A stretch of DNA of 62,839 bases. Origin: Thomasclavelia spiroformis. Lineage in GTDB: Bacteria > Bacillota_I > Bacilli_A > Erysipelotrichales > Coprobacillaceae. The stretch lies in NCBI GenBank assembly GCA_018369555.1, contig JAGZCC010000005.1, forward strand, positions 1 through 62,839, in the 5' to 3' direction. Both the position numbers and the translations under genes were made by a program. Positions 34,758 to 44,050 of the stretch are shown one piece after another. The notes under the pieces were generated by a model that saw nothing but the letters and a program-made list of their open reading frames with translations, did no database searches and was not told where the DNA came from. Position 1 is the stretch's first letter. The number at the start of each line of letters is the position of its first letter.

Positions 34758-36743
34758 ATGAAAAAATTAATGTATATATTAGTAGTTTTGTTAAGTATAT
34801 TAACATTTTCGATTAGTTATACTAATCAAAATAGAGAAGATGTTAGTATTTTAGGCAGTTTTTCAAATAATCAAATTAGTAAAATTACTGATAAAAAAAA
34901 TTATCGAATTTTAATAGTAGATGAATCTAAGCAAAATAATCAAAAGTTTCTTGATGAATTAATATCTTTGTGTCAAGATAATGACTATATTTTAGCTACT
35001 AGTCAAATGATAAATATTGATACTTCAACTCATAAAAAAATCACATATATTTATGATCAAAATAATCTGCTTTTAGATTACTTAAATAAAAATTATGGAT
35101 ATAAAATAAAACTTAAATCATTTGATGATGGATATATTACAACTGATTTAAGTGATACTAAAACAAACGGATATTTAAAAATCACAAGTCAAAGTTATTT
35201 GGGTAACAATATCCACGAATATACAGGTTTTAATAATTTTATTAATAAATTAGCAAGTGTTAATAATGATATTATTTATAATATCTATGGCAATGATTTA
35301 GAAAAACTTAGCATGGAAATTAATAATATTGCGCAAGGATTAATAGAATATGAAGTTCTTGATGATGAAATGTATGAAGAATCAATGCCTGTTAATCTCG
35401 ATATTTATATAATCTTAGTCTTTACAGTAATTGCATTATTGATATGTATTATTAATGAATTTCTTCGAATGAAAAAAGAAATTACCATAATGAAGTTAAT
35501 GGGGTATTCTAAAAGAAATTTATTTTCAAATCTTTTTTCAACGTTTGTTATTAAAATAATTTTTATTTATCTTTTTATTAATATTATTTTATGGCTTATT
35601 ATGGTACATAATTTAAGTATAAGAGGATTAAGTTTTTTAGGAATGATTATTCTTAATTGTTTAATCTTTATAATAATTACAGCAATTATAACTATATGTG
35701 CTTATTTATTGTTGGTAAGAAATATAAATATTAAAAAAAGTTTAAACTATAATGGATTATTAAAGTTAAGTTTTGTTTTTAAAAATGTGATTATTATATT
35801 ATTGTGTCTAGTTTTGTTTTATTCTCTTGCAGGAGCGAAAGAAATATTTAACGAAACACGATTATATTTAGCTAAAAAGAATATTAGCGATGATTATTAT
35901 TCGATTGAAAACATGATAGGTAATGAAAATACAGACAAAGCACTAGAAGTATTATTAAAGCAAAAAGATACTTTAGCATGTTTCTTTTATAGTGAAGCTA
36001 ATCAAGAAACTGAATTACCTTATATTATTGTAAATAAAAACTATTTGAATTTATATTCAGATGAATACAAAGATATACCGGTTCCTGCTTTACTTGTACC
36101 TGAAGCATATAAAGATACAGCTATTGAACAATACAAATATGGAACTGACTGTAAAGTTTATTATGTAAAAGGACATCATACCTATTTGAATGTTGTAAAT
36201 AATGTAAGAGGTGAAATAAGTGATCCTGTCATTCTTTTATCAAATACAGACCATTATAGTTGGAGTCATTTATTGTTGAGTAATGATCAAGAACCTGCAT
36301 ATTATCATAACTTAGTAGCTGATTATATTAATGAAAATGAAATGCGATTAATGGATGCAGGTGAATCTCTTACAATTATGTTTAGATATTATACTTTACC
36401 TTTATTAGTTAAGTTAATTACGTATATTGGAATATATTTAATTGTTTATTTAACAACAATATATATGTACATGATGTTATATTTTTATCAAAATGCTAAA
36501 GAAATAGCTATTAAAAAAGCATTAGGTTATAGTTTTTATGAGCGCTATAAAGGTATTTATTTGATAAATATTGTTGGCTATTTATTACCTTTTTCAATAA
36601 ATGTATTTTTGTTAAAAATAAATATATTTACCACTTTAGCAGTAATATTATTTTTAATCATTTGTGAAGTTTGTATCGAAAGTATCATGATGAAAAAATT
36701 TGATCATAAAGCAACAGTAAATTTATTAAAAGGAAGTGAGTAG
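34758..36743 (+). CDS. Bacteriocin-associated integral membrane protein
   Basis: 661 residues. One N-terminal helix (residues 5-22) and an extracytoplasmic domain of about 185 residues are followed by four helices (about 213-233, 265-285, 291-320, 343-360), a second outer domain, and three more helices (549-578, 600-620, 624-645). This is an MacB/FtsX-like permease layout with repeated KLMGYSKRNLF and KALGYSFYERYKG coupling segments. It matches the family found next to lactococcin-972-type bacteriocins, thought to give export or immunity. The ATG follows TTAGGAGAATAG, 2 nt before the ATPase gene. Confidence 0.8.
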   Translation: MKKLMYILVVLLSILTFSISYTNQNREDVSILGSFSNNQISKITDKKNYRILIVDESKQNNQKFLDELISLCQDNDYILATSQMINIDTSTHKKITYIYDQNNLLLDYLNKNYGYKIKLKSFDDGYITTDLSDTKTNGYLKITSQSYLGNNIHEYTGFNNFINKLASVNNDIIYNIYGNDLEKLSMEINNIAQGLIEYEVLDDEMYEESMPVNLDIYIILVFTVIALLICIINEFLRMKKEITIMKLMGYSKRNLFSNLFSTFVIKIIFIYLFINIILWLIMVHNLSIRGLSFLGMIILNCLIFIIITAIITICAYLLLVRNINIKKSLNYNGLLKLSFVFKNVIIILLCLVLFYSLAGAKEIFNETRLYLAKKNISDDYYSIENMIGNENTDKALEVLLKQKDTLACFFYSEANQETELPYIIVNKNYLNLYSDEYKDIPVPALLVPEAYKDTAIEQYKYGTDCKVYYVKGHHTYLNVVNNVRGEISDPVILLSNTDHYSWSHLLLSNDQEPAYYHNLVADYINENEMRLMDAGESLTIMFRYYTLPLLVKLITYIGIYLIVYLTTIYMYMMLYFYQNAKEIAIKKALGYSFYERYKGIYLINIVGYLLPFSINVFLLKINIFTTLAVILFLIICEVCIESIMMKKFDHKATVNLLKGSE

Positions 36744-36745
36744 TT

Positions 36746-37375
36746 ATGGCAATTGTGAAACTTGAAAATATATCTAAAAGTTATTATCAGCATAATGTAT
36801 TTCATGATTTTAGTCTAGAAATAGATGAAGGCGAATTTATTATTATTTCTGGAAAAAGTGGATCAGGGAAATCAACTTTATGTAATATCATTGGTTTACT
36901 AGATAAACCAGATCAAGGAAAAGTATTTATCAAAAATCAAGAGATAGACTATAAAGATAGTAAGGTAGCTAAATTATTGAGCAAAAATATATCTTATTTA
37001 TTTCAAAACTTTGCATTAATAGATAATAAAACAGTTGGATATAACTTAGAACTTGTATATCCTTCTAAAAAAGAAAGAAAAAATAATCGAAAACTAATTG
37101 AAGAAAAATTATCAGAAGTTGGTATGGAAGGAACATATGATAAATATATTTATGAATGTTCTGGAGGCCAACAGCAAAGAGTAGCAATAGCAAGATTATT
37201 ATTAAAACAAGGAGATATAATAATCTGTGATGAACCGACTGGAAGTTTAGATGAAGAAAATAAAATGATGGTTATGAATTTAATTTGTGATATGCATAAA
37301 AGAGGAAAAACTATTATTATGGTAACCCATGATAAAACTTTATATAGTTATGCCAAACGTGTAGTAATGATTTAA
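36746..37375 (+). CDS. Bacteriocin-export-type ABC transporter ATPase
   Basis: 209 residues. Walker A SGKSGSGKST (about residue 35), Q-loop YLFQNFALIDNKTVGYNLEL, signature CSGGQQQR and Walker B IIICDEPTG are intact. The YLFQNFALIDNKTV segment is typical of the ATPase of the lactococcin-972 group. It partners the 661-residue permease 2 nt upstream and would drive export of, or resistance to, the peptide. A terminator follows. Confidence 0.88.
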   Translation: MAIVKLENISKSYYQHNVFHDFSLEIDEGEFIIISGKSGSGKSTLCNIIGLLDKPDQGKVFIKNQEIDYKDSKVAKLLSKNISYLFQNFALIDNKTVGYNLELVYPSKKERKNNRKLIEEKLSEVGMEGTYDKYIYECSGGQQQRVAIARLLLKQGDIIICDEPTGSLDEENKMMVMNLICDMHKRGKTIIMVTHDKTLYSYAKRVVMI

Positions 37376-37382
37376 TCATCGT

Positions 37383-37420
37383 AAAATGACTTATATGACC
37401 ATATAGGTCATTTTATTTTT
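37383..37420 (+). terminator. Terminator of the bacteriocin-like operon
   Basis: AAAATGACTTATATG (37383-37397) pairs with CATATAGGTCATTTT (37400-37414) with one G-T wobble, followed by a T-rich run. Confidence 0.8.
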
Positions 37421-37519
37421 ATATTAGCATATTTTATTTATGACAAATTGAAAGTTCATGAATAGTTAATAATAAAAAAATATACTATTTTTTATAAAAT
37501 TAAGGATGGCGAAGATAAA

Positions 37520-37912
37520 ATGAAAGAAAAACTTTACCAATTTATGCAAGGAAGATATGGTGTAGATCAATTAAATAATGTATTAATAATTATTAGTATT
37601 ATTTGCTTTGTTATTAATATGTTTATAGGAAATATAGTAATTGGAATATTAGCATATTTATTATGGTTTATTGTTATTTTTAGAATGTTATCGAAAAATA
37701 TTTATATAAGAAATCAAGAAAATGAAAAATTTTTAAATTGTGTTAAACCAATAACAATATATTTAAAATTAAAAAATATGAACAAGCAAGATTCAATGCA
37801 TAAACATTTTTCATGTCCATGTTGTAAACAAATAGTAAGAGTACCAAAAGGACATGGTAAAATCGTTATTACATGTCCTAATTGTCAAAATAAATTTGAA
37901 AAGAGAAGTTAG
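37520..37912 (+). CDS. Small membrane protein with C-terminal zinc ribbon
   Basis: 130 residues. Two hydrophobic segments (about residues 21-36 and 38-55) are followed by a basic linker and a zinc ribbon, CPCCKQIVRVPKGHGKIVIT then CPNC (about residues 98-123). The cysteines would hold one zinc on the cytoplasmic side. It starts a five-gene cluster with DUF5685, DnaJ and Hsp70 proteins; the following ATG lies 1 nt after its stop. The specific role is unknown. Confidence 0.75.
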   Translation: MKEKLYQFMQGRYGVDQLNNVLIIISIICFVINMFIGNIVIGILAYLLWFIVIFRMLSKNIYIRNQENEKFLNCVKPITIYLKLKNMNKQDSMHKHFSCPCCKQIVRVPKGHGKIVITCPNCQNKFEKRS

Positions 37913-37913
37913 T

Positions 37914-38747
37914 ATGTTTGGATATGTAGTAGTAAATAAACCTGAGATGAAGTTTAAAGAGTTTGATGTATATCATGCATATTATTGTGGTTTGTGCAAA
38001 ACATTAAAAAATAATTATGGATTAAGAGCTCAAGTGGCTTTAAATTTTGACATGAATTTTTTAGCAATTCTATTATCTGGATTATATGAACCAAAGTTAC
38101 AAATGAAAAATGCGCGATGTATCATGCATCCTTTAAAAAAACATCAAGAGTGTTATAATGAGTTTGTTGATTATGCAGCAAAAATGACAATTGTTTTAAC
38201 GTATTTTAAATGTGAAGATGATTGGTTAGATGAACAAAAATTTAGTAAACAAATGTATAAAAAATTGCTAAATAAAGCATATTTTAAAGTTAAGGAAGAA
38301 TATCGTGATAAAGTAAATAATATCGAAACATATTTACATAAAATAAATGAATATGAAAAACAAGATTTTAATAACTTAGATGAGGTGTCTAAATGTTTTG
38401 GAGAAGTCATGGGACTTATTTGTGCATATAAAGAAGATGAATGGTATAGTGAACTATATCAATTGGGATTTTATTTAGGTAGATTTATTTATTTTATTGA
38501 TGCGTATGAAGATATTGAAAATGATTTAAAAAAAGGAACTTATAATCCGCTTAAGGAATTATATCAAACAAAAGAATTTGAAGAAAAATGTAAAGATATT
38601 TTAGAATTAATGATATCTGAAGCAACTTTGTCTTTTGAAAGATTACCAATTATAGAAAATGCTTCTATTATTCGTAATATTTTATATAGTGGTGTATGGA
38701 CAAAGTATGAAATAATCAAGAAAAAACGAATGGAAGGTAGGAAATAA
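37914..38747 (+). CDS. DUF5685-family protein
   Basis: 277 residues. MFGYVVVNKPEMKFKEFDVY and YHAYYCGLCKTLKNNYG identify DUF5685. CGLC and a later CIMHP may bind metal. The central helices with a DAYEDIENDLKKGTYNPL segment look like an all-helical, prenyltransferase-like fold, but no function is established. It starts right after the zinc-ribbon gene and shares one base with the DnaJ-domain gene, so it is likely part of the same chaperone complex or pathway. Confidence 0.82.
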   Translation: MFGYVVVNKPEMKFKEFDVYHAYYCGLCKTLKNNYGLRAQVALNFDMNFLAILLSGLYEPKLQMKNARCIMHPLKKHQECYNEFVDYAAKMTIVLTYFKCEDDWLDEQKFSKQMYKKLLNKAYFKVKEEYRDKVNNIETYLHKINEYEKQDFNNLDEVSKCFGEVMGLICAYKEDEWYSELYQLGFYLGRFIYFIDAYEDIENDLKKGTYNPLKELYQTKEFEEKCKDILELMISEATLSFERLPIIENASIIRNILYSGVWTKYEIIKKKRMEGRK

Positions 38748-39355
38748 TGAATCCATATCAAATATTAGGGATAGATCCAAGTGCAACTGATGATGAGGTA
38801 AAAAAAGCATATCGCACACTTAGTAAAAAATATCATCCAGATGCTAATATAAATAATCCTAATCAAGCAGCATATACTGAAAAGTTTAAAGAAGTACAAA
38901 CTGCATATAAAACAATTATGGACGATCGTAAACGAGGCTTTACTAATCGTAATTATGGAAATAGTCAAAATACTAATCAAAGTGGACAATATAGTTATCA
39001 ATATACTGGTAACGACCAAACAGCTTTTAATGAAGTTATTGGCTTTATTAATGCCCATAGATATCAAGAAGCTCTTAATATTTTAGAACAAATAAGAACA
39101 CGCAGTGCGATGTGGTTTTATTACAGTGCAATAGCAGAAAATGGTGTAGGTAATAATATAACAGCTGTTGAATATGCTCAAACAGCATTACAAATGGAAC
39201 CTAATAACTTGCAATATTTATTATTATTACAACAGTTAAAAGGGGGACAAAGACAATATCAAAGTGGACAACAATCTTATGATTCTCCATTTGGTGACAT
39301 GTCGTTATGTTATAATATACTATTGTGTAGTTGCTTATTAAATTGTTGTTGTTAA
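38747..39355 (+). CDS. DnaJ-domain protein with TPR-like helices and Cys-rich tail
   Basis: 202 residues. A J domain (residues 1-65, with the HPD motif in KYHPDANI) is followed by a Gln/Asn/Gly linker, a TPR-like helical pair (FNEVIGFINAHRYQEALNIL), and a tail ending in LLCSCLLNCCC. The J domain should stimulate the Hsp70 encoded next. It lacks the zinc and substrate domains of true DnaJ, so it is a specialised co-chaperone. The Cys-rich hydrophobic end could bind metal or membrane. It overlaps the DUF5685 gene by one base. Confidence 0.88.
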   Translation: MNPYQILGIDPSATDDEVKKAYRTLSKKYHPDANINNPNQAAYTEKFKEVQTAYKTIMDDRKRGFTNRNYGNSQNTNQSGQYSYQYTGNDQTAFNEVIGFINAHRYQEALNILEQIRTRSAMWFYYSAIAENGVGNNITAVEYAQTALQMEPNNLQYLLLLQQLKGGQRQYQSGQQSYDSPFGDMSLCYNILLCSCLLNCCC

Positions 39356-39371
39356 AAGAGGAGAAAATAAT

Positions 39372-41132
39372 ATGAGTAAAGTAATTGGAATTGATCTAGG
39401 TACAACTAATAGTTGTATGGCATATATGGAAAATGGAAAAGCAGTGATTATCCCAAATGCTGAGGGAAATAAAACAACGCCAAGTATTGTTGCTTTTACT
39501 AATGATGGAAAACGATTAGTAGGTGAAAATGCAAAACGACAAGCTGTAACTAATCCAAATAATACGATTGCTTCTATCAAACGCGAAATGGGAACAAATT
39601 ATCGTAAAAAAATTAATAATAAAGAATACACACCACAGGAACTATCAGCGATGATTTTACAAAAATTAAAAATTGATGCTGAAGCATACTTACAAGAAAA
39701 AATAACTGAGGCTGTTATAACAGTACCAGCTTATTTTAATGATGCACAACGTCAAGCTACTAAAGATGCTGGAAGAATTGCAGGACTTAATGTTAAAAGA
39801 ATTATTAATGAACCGACTGCAGCTGCTTTAGCTTATGGACTAGAAAATAGCTATGGTCAAAAAGTAATGGTTTTTGATTTAGGGGGAGGAACATTCGATG
39901 TTTCGATAATAGAAATTGGAAATGGTGTAATTGAAGTTCTTTCTACTTCAGGTGATAATCATCTTGGTGGTGATGATTTTAATGATTGTATTGCAAAATA
40001 TATTATTGATGAATTTAAAAGAATTGAAGGAATTGATTTAACTCATGACCAAATAGCTATGCAAAGAATTAAAGAAGCTGGTGAAAAAGCTAAAATAGAA
40101 TTATCTACAATGGTTACAACAATTGCCAATTTACCATTTATTACTAATACTAACAGTGGGCCAAAAAATTTAGAAGTAGAAATAACACGTGCTAAATTTA
40201 ATGATTTAACTAAGCATTTAGTTGATCGTCTAGTTTTACCAATGCAAAATGCGTTAAATGATGCTAAATTGACACCAGCAGAATTAAATAAAATTATTTT
40301 AGTAGGAGGTTCATCGAGAATTCCAGCTGTACAGGATAAAATTAAAGAGATAACTGGTAAAGAAGCGAGCAAGTCTTTAAATCCCGATGAATGTGTAGCA
40401 TTAGGAGCTAGTATTCAAGGTGGAAAATTATCAGGAGATGTTAGTACTACAGGTAATTTTGATGTATTGTTGTTAGATGTAACACCATTGACTTTATCAA
40501 TTGAAACAATAGGAGGTGTCGCAACACCATTGATTGAACGTAATACAACAATACCAACGAGTCATTCTCAAATTTTTACAACTTCTGCTAATTTCCAAAC
40601 ACAAGTAGAAATCAATGTACTACAGGGAGAAAGACCTCTTGCAAAAGATAACAAAAGCTTAGGTAAGTTTAAATTAAAGAAAATAAAAAGAGCAATGCGT
40701 GGTGTTCCTCAAATCGAAGTAACATTTGATATTGATGCTAATGGAATAGTTAATGTTTCTGCTAAAGATTTAGCTAGTGGAAATATGCAAAGTATTACAA
40801 TTGAAAATACTTCAAATATGTCAGATGCAGATATTGAAAGAGCAATTCGTGAAGCAAGACAATATGAATCACAAGATGCAATTACTAAAGAAAGATTAGT
40901 ATTTAAAAATGAAGCTGAAAATTTAGTGATTTCAATTGAAGCTGCTTTGGCTAAAAATGGAAAACAACTTGATAAAGCAACTAAATCTAATATTAAAAAT
41001 GAGCTTGCAAGCTTTAAAAAATTAACTAAAAAAGTTGATTATGAAACATGTGATCAAGCTAAGTTTGATGAAATAAAATCTGCAAAGATTAATTTAGAAT
41101 CGCTAGCAGCTACATTATTATCAATGCAATAA
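39372..41132 (+). CDS. Hsp70 (DnaK-like) chaperone, second-class paralogue
   Basis: 586 residues. The ATPase domain has IGIDLGTTNSCMAYMENG, phosphate loop FDLGGGTFDVSI and ILVGGSSRIPAVQ. The substrate domain starts at DVTPLTLSIETIGGVATPLI. The lid is shorter than in housekeeping DnaK and the EEVD-like acidic tail is missing. The context (no grpE, dnaJ or hrcA; a J-domain partner 16 nt upstream) suggests a dedicated paralogue rather than the main DnaK. No CIRCE element was found upstream of the cluster. Confidence 0.88.
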   Translation: MSKVIGIDLGTTNSCMAYMENGKAVIIPNAEGNKTTPSIVAFTNDGKRLVGENAKRQAVTNPNNTIASIKREMGTNYRKKINNKEYTPQELSAMILQKLKIDAEAYLQEKITEAVITVPAYFNDAQRQATKDAGRIAGLNVKRIINEPTAAALAYGLENSYGQKVMVFDLGGGTFDVSIIEIGNGVIEVLSTSGDNHLGGDDFNDCIAKYIIDEFKRIEGIDLTHDQIAMQRIKEAGEKAKIELSTMVTTIANLPFITNTNSGPKNLEVEITRAKFNDLTKHLVDRLVLPMQNALNDAKLTPAELNKIILVGGSSRIPAVQDKIKEITGKEASKSLNPDECVALGASIQGGKLSGDVSTTGNFDVLLLDVTPLTLSIETIGGVATPLIERNTTIPTSHSQIFTTSANFQTQVEINVLQGERPLAKDNKSLGKFKLKKIKRAMRGVPQIEVTFDIDANGIVNVSAKDLASGNMQSITIENTSNMSDADIERAIREARQYESQDAITKERLVFKNEAENLVISIEAALAKNGKQLDKATKSNIKNELASFKKLTKKVDYETCDQAKFDEIKSAKINLESLAATLLSMQ

Positions 41133-41153
41133 AGTTCCTATATGGAACTTTTT
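41131..41153 (+). terminator. Terminator after the Hsp70 gene
   Basis: AAAGTTCC (41131-41138) and GGAACTTT (41144-41151) form an 8-bp stem with a TATAT loop, followed by T. The first arm overlaps the stop codon. Confidence 0.8.
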
Positions 41154-41222
41154 CATTATTAGTTGAATAAAAAGTGATTATGATATTATAATGGGATAAA
41201 AGAAAAGGAGGTAATTTGGAAG

Positions 41223-41708
41223 ATGACAAAAGTGGAAATAGAATTTTTAGAAGAATACAAGCGGTTAGATAAACTTTGTCAAGATATGCTTTCTACTTTG
41301 CAAGGAGTTAGTGAATATATTAATCGGATGGAATTATTATTTGATCAAGGAGAACAATTTGTTGATGAATGGACTATAAATTATAAAATGCTTAAACACT
41401 TACGTTGGTTAAGAAATAGGATTGTTCATAGTGTTGAAGAAACAGAATGTTCTTTAAAAGAAATAGAGATGATTACTAATTTTTATCATCAAATATTAAT
41501 TCAACAAGATCCATTAGCGCTTCTTCATAAAATAAATCGAAAATTATATAAAAATAAAACAACAAATCAAGTAAAAAATAAAAAAATGCTTAATTATATA
41601 AATATAGATAATAGCTCAAAAATAACAACATTTATAATTAAAGTATTAATAATAATAGTTGTATTATTTATAATTTATAGTAGGTACACTAAATTATGTA
41701 TAATTTAG
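41223..41708 (+). CDS. Membrane-anchored HEPN-like protein
   Basis: 161 residues. The first 95 residues are helical and contain LRWLRNRIVHS, an R-N-x3-H arrangement like the HEPN RNase motif (Rx4H). After a Lys/Asn-rich linker the protein ends in one hydrophobic helix (TTFIIKVLIIIVVLFIIYSR). So it is probably tail-anchored with the helical domain in the cytoplasm. HEPN assignment rests on the short motif only. It lies 90 nt after the Hsp70 gene with AAAGGAGGTAA as ribosome binding site, and may belong to the chaperone cluster. Confidence 0.6.
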   Translation: MTKVEIEFLEEYKRLDKLCQDMLSTLQGVSEYINRMELLFDQGEQFVDEWTINYKMLKHLRWLRNRIVHSVEETECSLKEIEMITNFYHQILIQQDPLALLHKINRKLYKNKTTNQVKNKKMLNYINIDNSSKITTFIIKVLIIIVVLFIIYSRYTKLCII

Positions 41709-41746
41709 TAGTTTATTAAAAAATAAACGAATATTTAATACCATGT

Positions 41747-41787
41747 TAAATATTTCACTTGACAATATTTACAATTTATGGGATATT
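41747..41787 (+). promoter_or_regulatory. nadA promoter with overlapping inverted repeat
   Basis: TTGACA (41759-41764), a 17-bp spacer and GATATT (41782-41787) make a good promoter. An inverted repeat, TAAATATT (41747-41754) and AATATTTA (41764-41771) with 9 bases between, straddles the -35 box. That position suits a repressor of NAD synthesis; the regulator is unknown. Confidence 0.65.
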
Positions 41788-41823
41788 TTAACGTATATAG
41801 ACTAAATAAATGGGGATAGGTAA

Positions 41824-42735
41824 ATGAATGATATTGTTGAGCAAATAAAAAAATTAAAAAAAGAAAAAAACGCAGTTATTTTAGCACATTATTATGTAGA
41901 TGGCGCAATTCAAGATATTGCTGATTATTTAGGAGATTCTTATTATTTATCAAAAATTGCTGTTGATTGTCCACAGGACATTATTGTATTTGCTGGTGTG
42001 GAATTTATGGGAGAGAGTGCTAAACTTTTAAATCCTGATAAAATAGTATTAATGCCCGATATTGAAGCAGATTGTCCAATGGCACATATGGTTAGTGAAG
42101 AATTTATTAAACAAAAACGAGAAGAATATGATGATTTATGTGTAGTATGTTACATAAATTCAACTGCAAGAATTAAAACTCTTGCTGATGTATGTGTGAC
42201 ATCATCAAATGCTAAAAAAATAGTAGAAGCTTTGCCTAATAAAAATATTTTATTTATACCAGATCAAAACTTAGGTAGACATATTGCAAAACTTGTACCA
42301 GAGAAAAATTTTATTTTTTGTGATGGACATTGTCCAATTCATTATCAAATAACACCAGAAGATATAAAAAAGGCTAAGGAATTGCATCCTAGTGCTGCAA
42401 TACTAATTCATCCAGAATGTAGAAAAGAATGTGTAGAATTAGCAGATTATGCAGGAAGCACTTCTGGGATTATTGATTTTGCTACTAATGATGATAAACA
42501 TGATGAATTTATTGTTATAACAGAGATAGGTGTAATTCATGAAATGGAAAAGAAAAATCCAAATAAGAAATTTTATCCAGTAAGCAATAAATTAGTATGT
42601 TTAGATATGAAAAAAAATACACTTGAAAAAATTAGAGATTGTTTAAGTAATAATAGAAATCAAGTTAATTTAGGTCCTGAATTTATTGAAAAAGCAAAAA
42701 AACCATTAATAAGAATGCATGAATTAGCAAAATAA
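41824..42735 (+). CDS. nadA: Quinolinate synthase
   Basis: 303 residues. It condenses iminoaspartate with dihydroxyacetone phosphate to quinolinate using a 4Fe-4S cluster. The three cluster cysteines fit those in the DVCVTSSNA region, DGHCPIH/PECRKEC and NKLVC. AHYYVDGAIQDIADYLGDS is the typical N-terminal motif. AATGGGGATAGG is upstream of the ATG. First gene of nadA-nadB-nadC, the de novo NAD pathway from aspartate. Confidence 0.96.
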   Translation: MNDIVEQIKKLKKEKNAVILAHYYVDGAIQDIADYLGDSYYLSKIAVDCPQDIIVFAGVEFMGESAKLLNPDKIVLMPDIEADCPMAHMVSEEFIKQKREEYDDLCVVCYINSTARIKTLADVCVTSSNAKKIVEALPNKNILFIPDQNLGRHIAKLVPEKNFIFCDGHCPIHYQITPEDIKKAKELHPSAAILIHPECRKECVELADYAGSTSGIIDFATNDDKHDEFIVITEIGVIHEMEKKNPNKKFYPVSNKLVCLDMKKNTLEKIRDCLSNNRNQVNLGPEFIEKAKKPLIRMHELAK

Positions 42736-42748
42736 GAAGGTGTGAAAA

Positions 42749-44050
42749 ATGGATAATAATTTTGACGTAATTATAGTTGGAACTGGAGCTGCAGGGTTAT
42801 TTGCCGGTTTATGTTTACCAGTTAATTTAAATATATTAATGATTACTAAAGATAAAATGGAAAATAGTGATTCTTATTTAGCACAAGGAGGTATTTGTAC
42901 TTTAAAAAGTGCTGATGATTTTGATGCATTTTATCAAGATACTCTAAAAGCTGGAAGAAATGAAAATAATCCAGAATCAGTAAGGATAATGATACAACAA
43001 TCACCTCAAATAATGAAGGATTTAATGGATTATGGTGTTAAATTTGATCGTGATAGTGAAGGAAATTTAGCTTATACTCGTGAAGGAGCACATTCGGAAT
43101 TTAGAATTTTACATCATCAAGATGTAACCGGTAAGGAAATCACTTCCAAATTGATTCAGCAGGTAAAGTTACGTAATAATATTACGGTTATTGAAGAAGC
43201 TACAATGTTGGATATTATTAGTGAAAATAATAGAGTAAGTGGAATTATTATGGAAAATAATGGTGATGTTATTCAAATAAACGCTAAGGTTGTGATTTTG
43301 GCTACTGGAGGAATCGGTGGATTATTTAAACATTCTACAAACTTTAGACATATTACCGGAGATAGTTTCGCTATTGCATTAAGAAATAATATCCAATTAG
43401 AAAATATCAACTATATTCAAATTCATCCAACTACGCTTTATACAACAAAACCAGGAAGAAGCTTTTTAATTAGTGAATCTGTTCGAGGTGAAGGGGCTTA
43501 TTTGTTGAATTGTAAAATGGAACGTTTTGTAAATGAATTATTACCACGAGATGTTGTTAGTAATGCAATAAAAAAAGAGATGGATAAATGTAAGATGCCG
43601 TATGTCTATTTATCAGTAATGCATATGGATCATCAACAAATTCAAACAAGATTTCCACATATTTATGATCAATGTTTAAAAGAAGGTTATGATATGTATA
43701 AGGAACCAATTCCAGTTGTCCCTGCACAGCATTATTTGATGGGCGGAATTAAAAGTGATATTTTTGGTAAAACATCTATGGAAAATTTATACGCAGTTGG
43801 AGAAACAGCATGTAATGGAGTTCACGGAGCTAATCGTTTAGCAAGTAATTCATTATTAGAAAGTTTAGTTTTTGCTAAAAGAGCAGCAAGAGTAATTAAA
43901 GATGAAATTGAAAATATTGATTTTAATCCACAGTATGTAGATGTTAGTAAATATGATAAAGATCGCTTGATGAAAGAAAATCAAAAGCTTATTATGAATG
44001 AAATTAAAAGAAAAGATGGTGAATTCTATGATAAATGGTGTAAGTCTTAA
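42749..44050 (+). CDS. nadB: L-aspartate oxidase
   Basis: 433 residues. FAD enzyme that oxidises aspartate to iminoaspartate, the substrate of NadA. FAD site VIIVGTGAAGLFAG, active-site REGAHSEFRILHHQD, IQIHPTTLY, SESVRGEGAYLLN and NRLASNSLLESL are present. It is about 100 residues shorter than the E. coli and Bacillus proteins, lacking the C-terminal helical domain, as is common in clostridial NadB. Its end overlaps nadC by 23 nt. Confidence 0.95.
   Translation: MDNNFDVIIVGTGAAGLFAGLCLPVNLNILMITKDKMENSDSYLAQGGICTLKSADDFDAFYQDTLKAGRNENNPESVRIMIQQSPQIMKDLMDYGVKFDRDSEGNLAYTREGAHSEFRILHHQDVTGKEITSKLIQQVKLRNNITVIEEATMLDIISENNRVSGIIMENNGDVIQINAKVVILATGGIGGLFKHSTNFRHITGDSFAIALRNNIQLENINYIQIHPTTLYTTKPGRSFLISESVRGEGAYLLNCKMERFVNELLPRDVVSNAIKKEMDKCKMPYVYLSVMHMDHQQIQTRFPHIYDQCLKEGYDMYKEPIPVVPAQHYLMGGIKSDIFGKTSMENLYAVGETACNGVHGANRLASNSLLESLVFAKRAARVIKDEIENIDFNPQYVDVSKYDKDRLMKENQKLIMNEIKRKDGEFYDKWCKS

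Noticed and set aside
34366..34806. 146-codon minus-strand ORF over the peptide gene
   Set aside because: It runs antisense to the signal-peptide gene and the start of the permease gene. No ribosome binding site or family features; the plus strand explains the region better.
39372..41132. Hsp70 as the housekeeping dnaK
   Set aside because: The neighbours hrcA, grpE and full dnaJ are missing, the lid is short, and it stands in a DUF5685/J-domain cluster.
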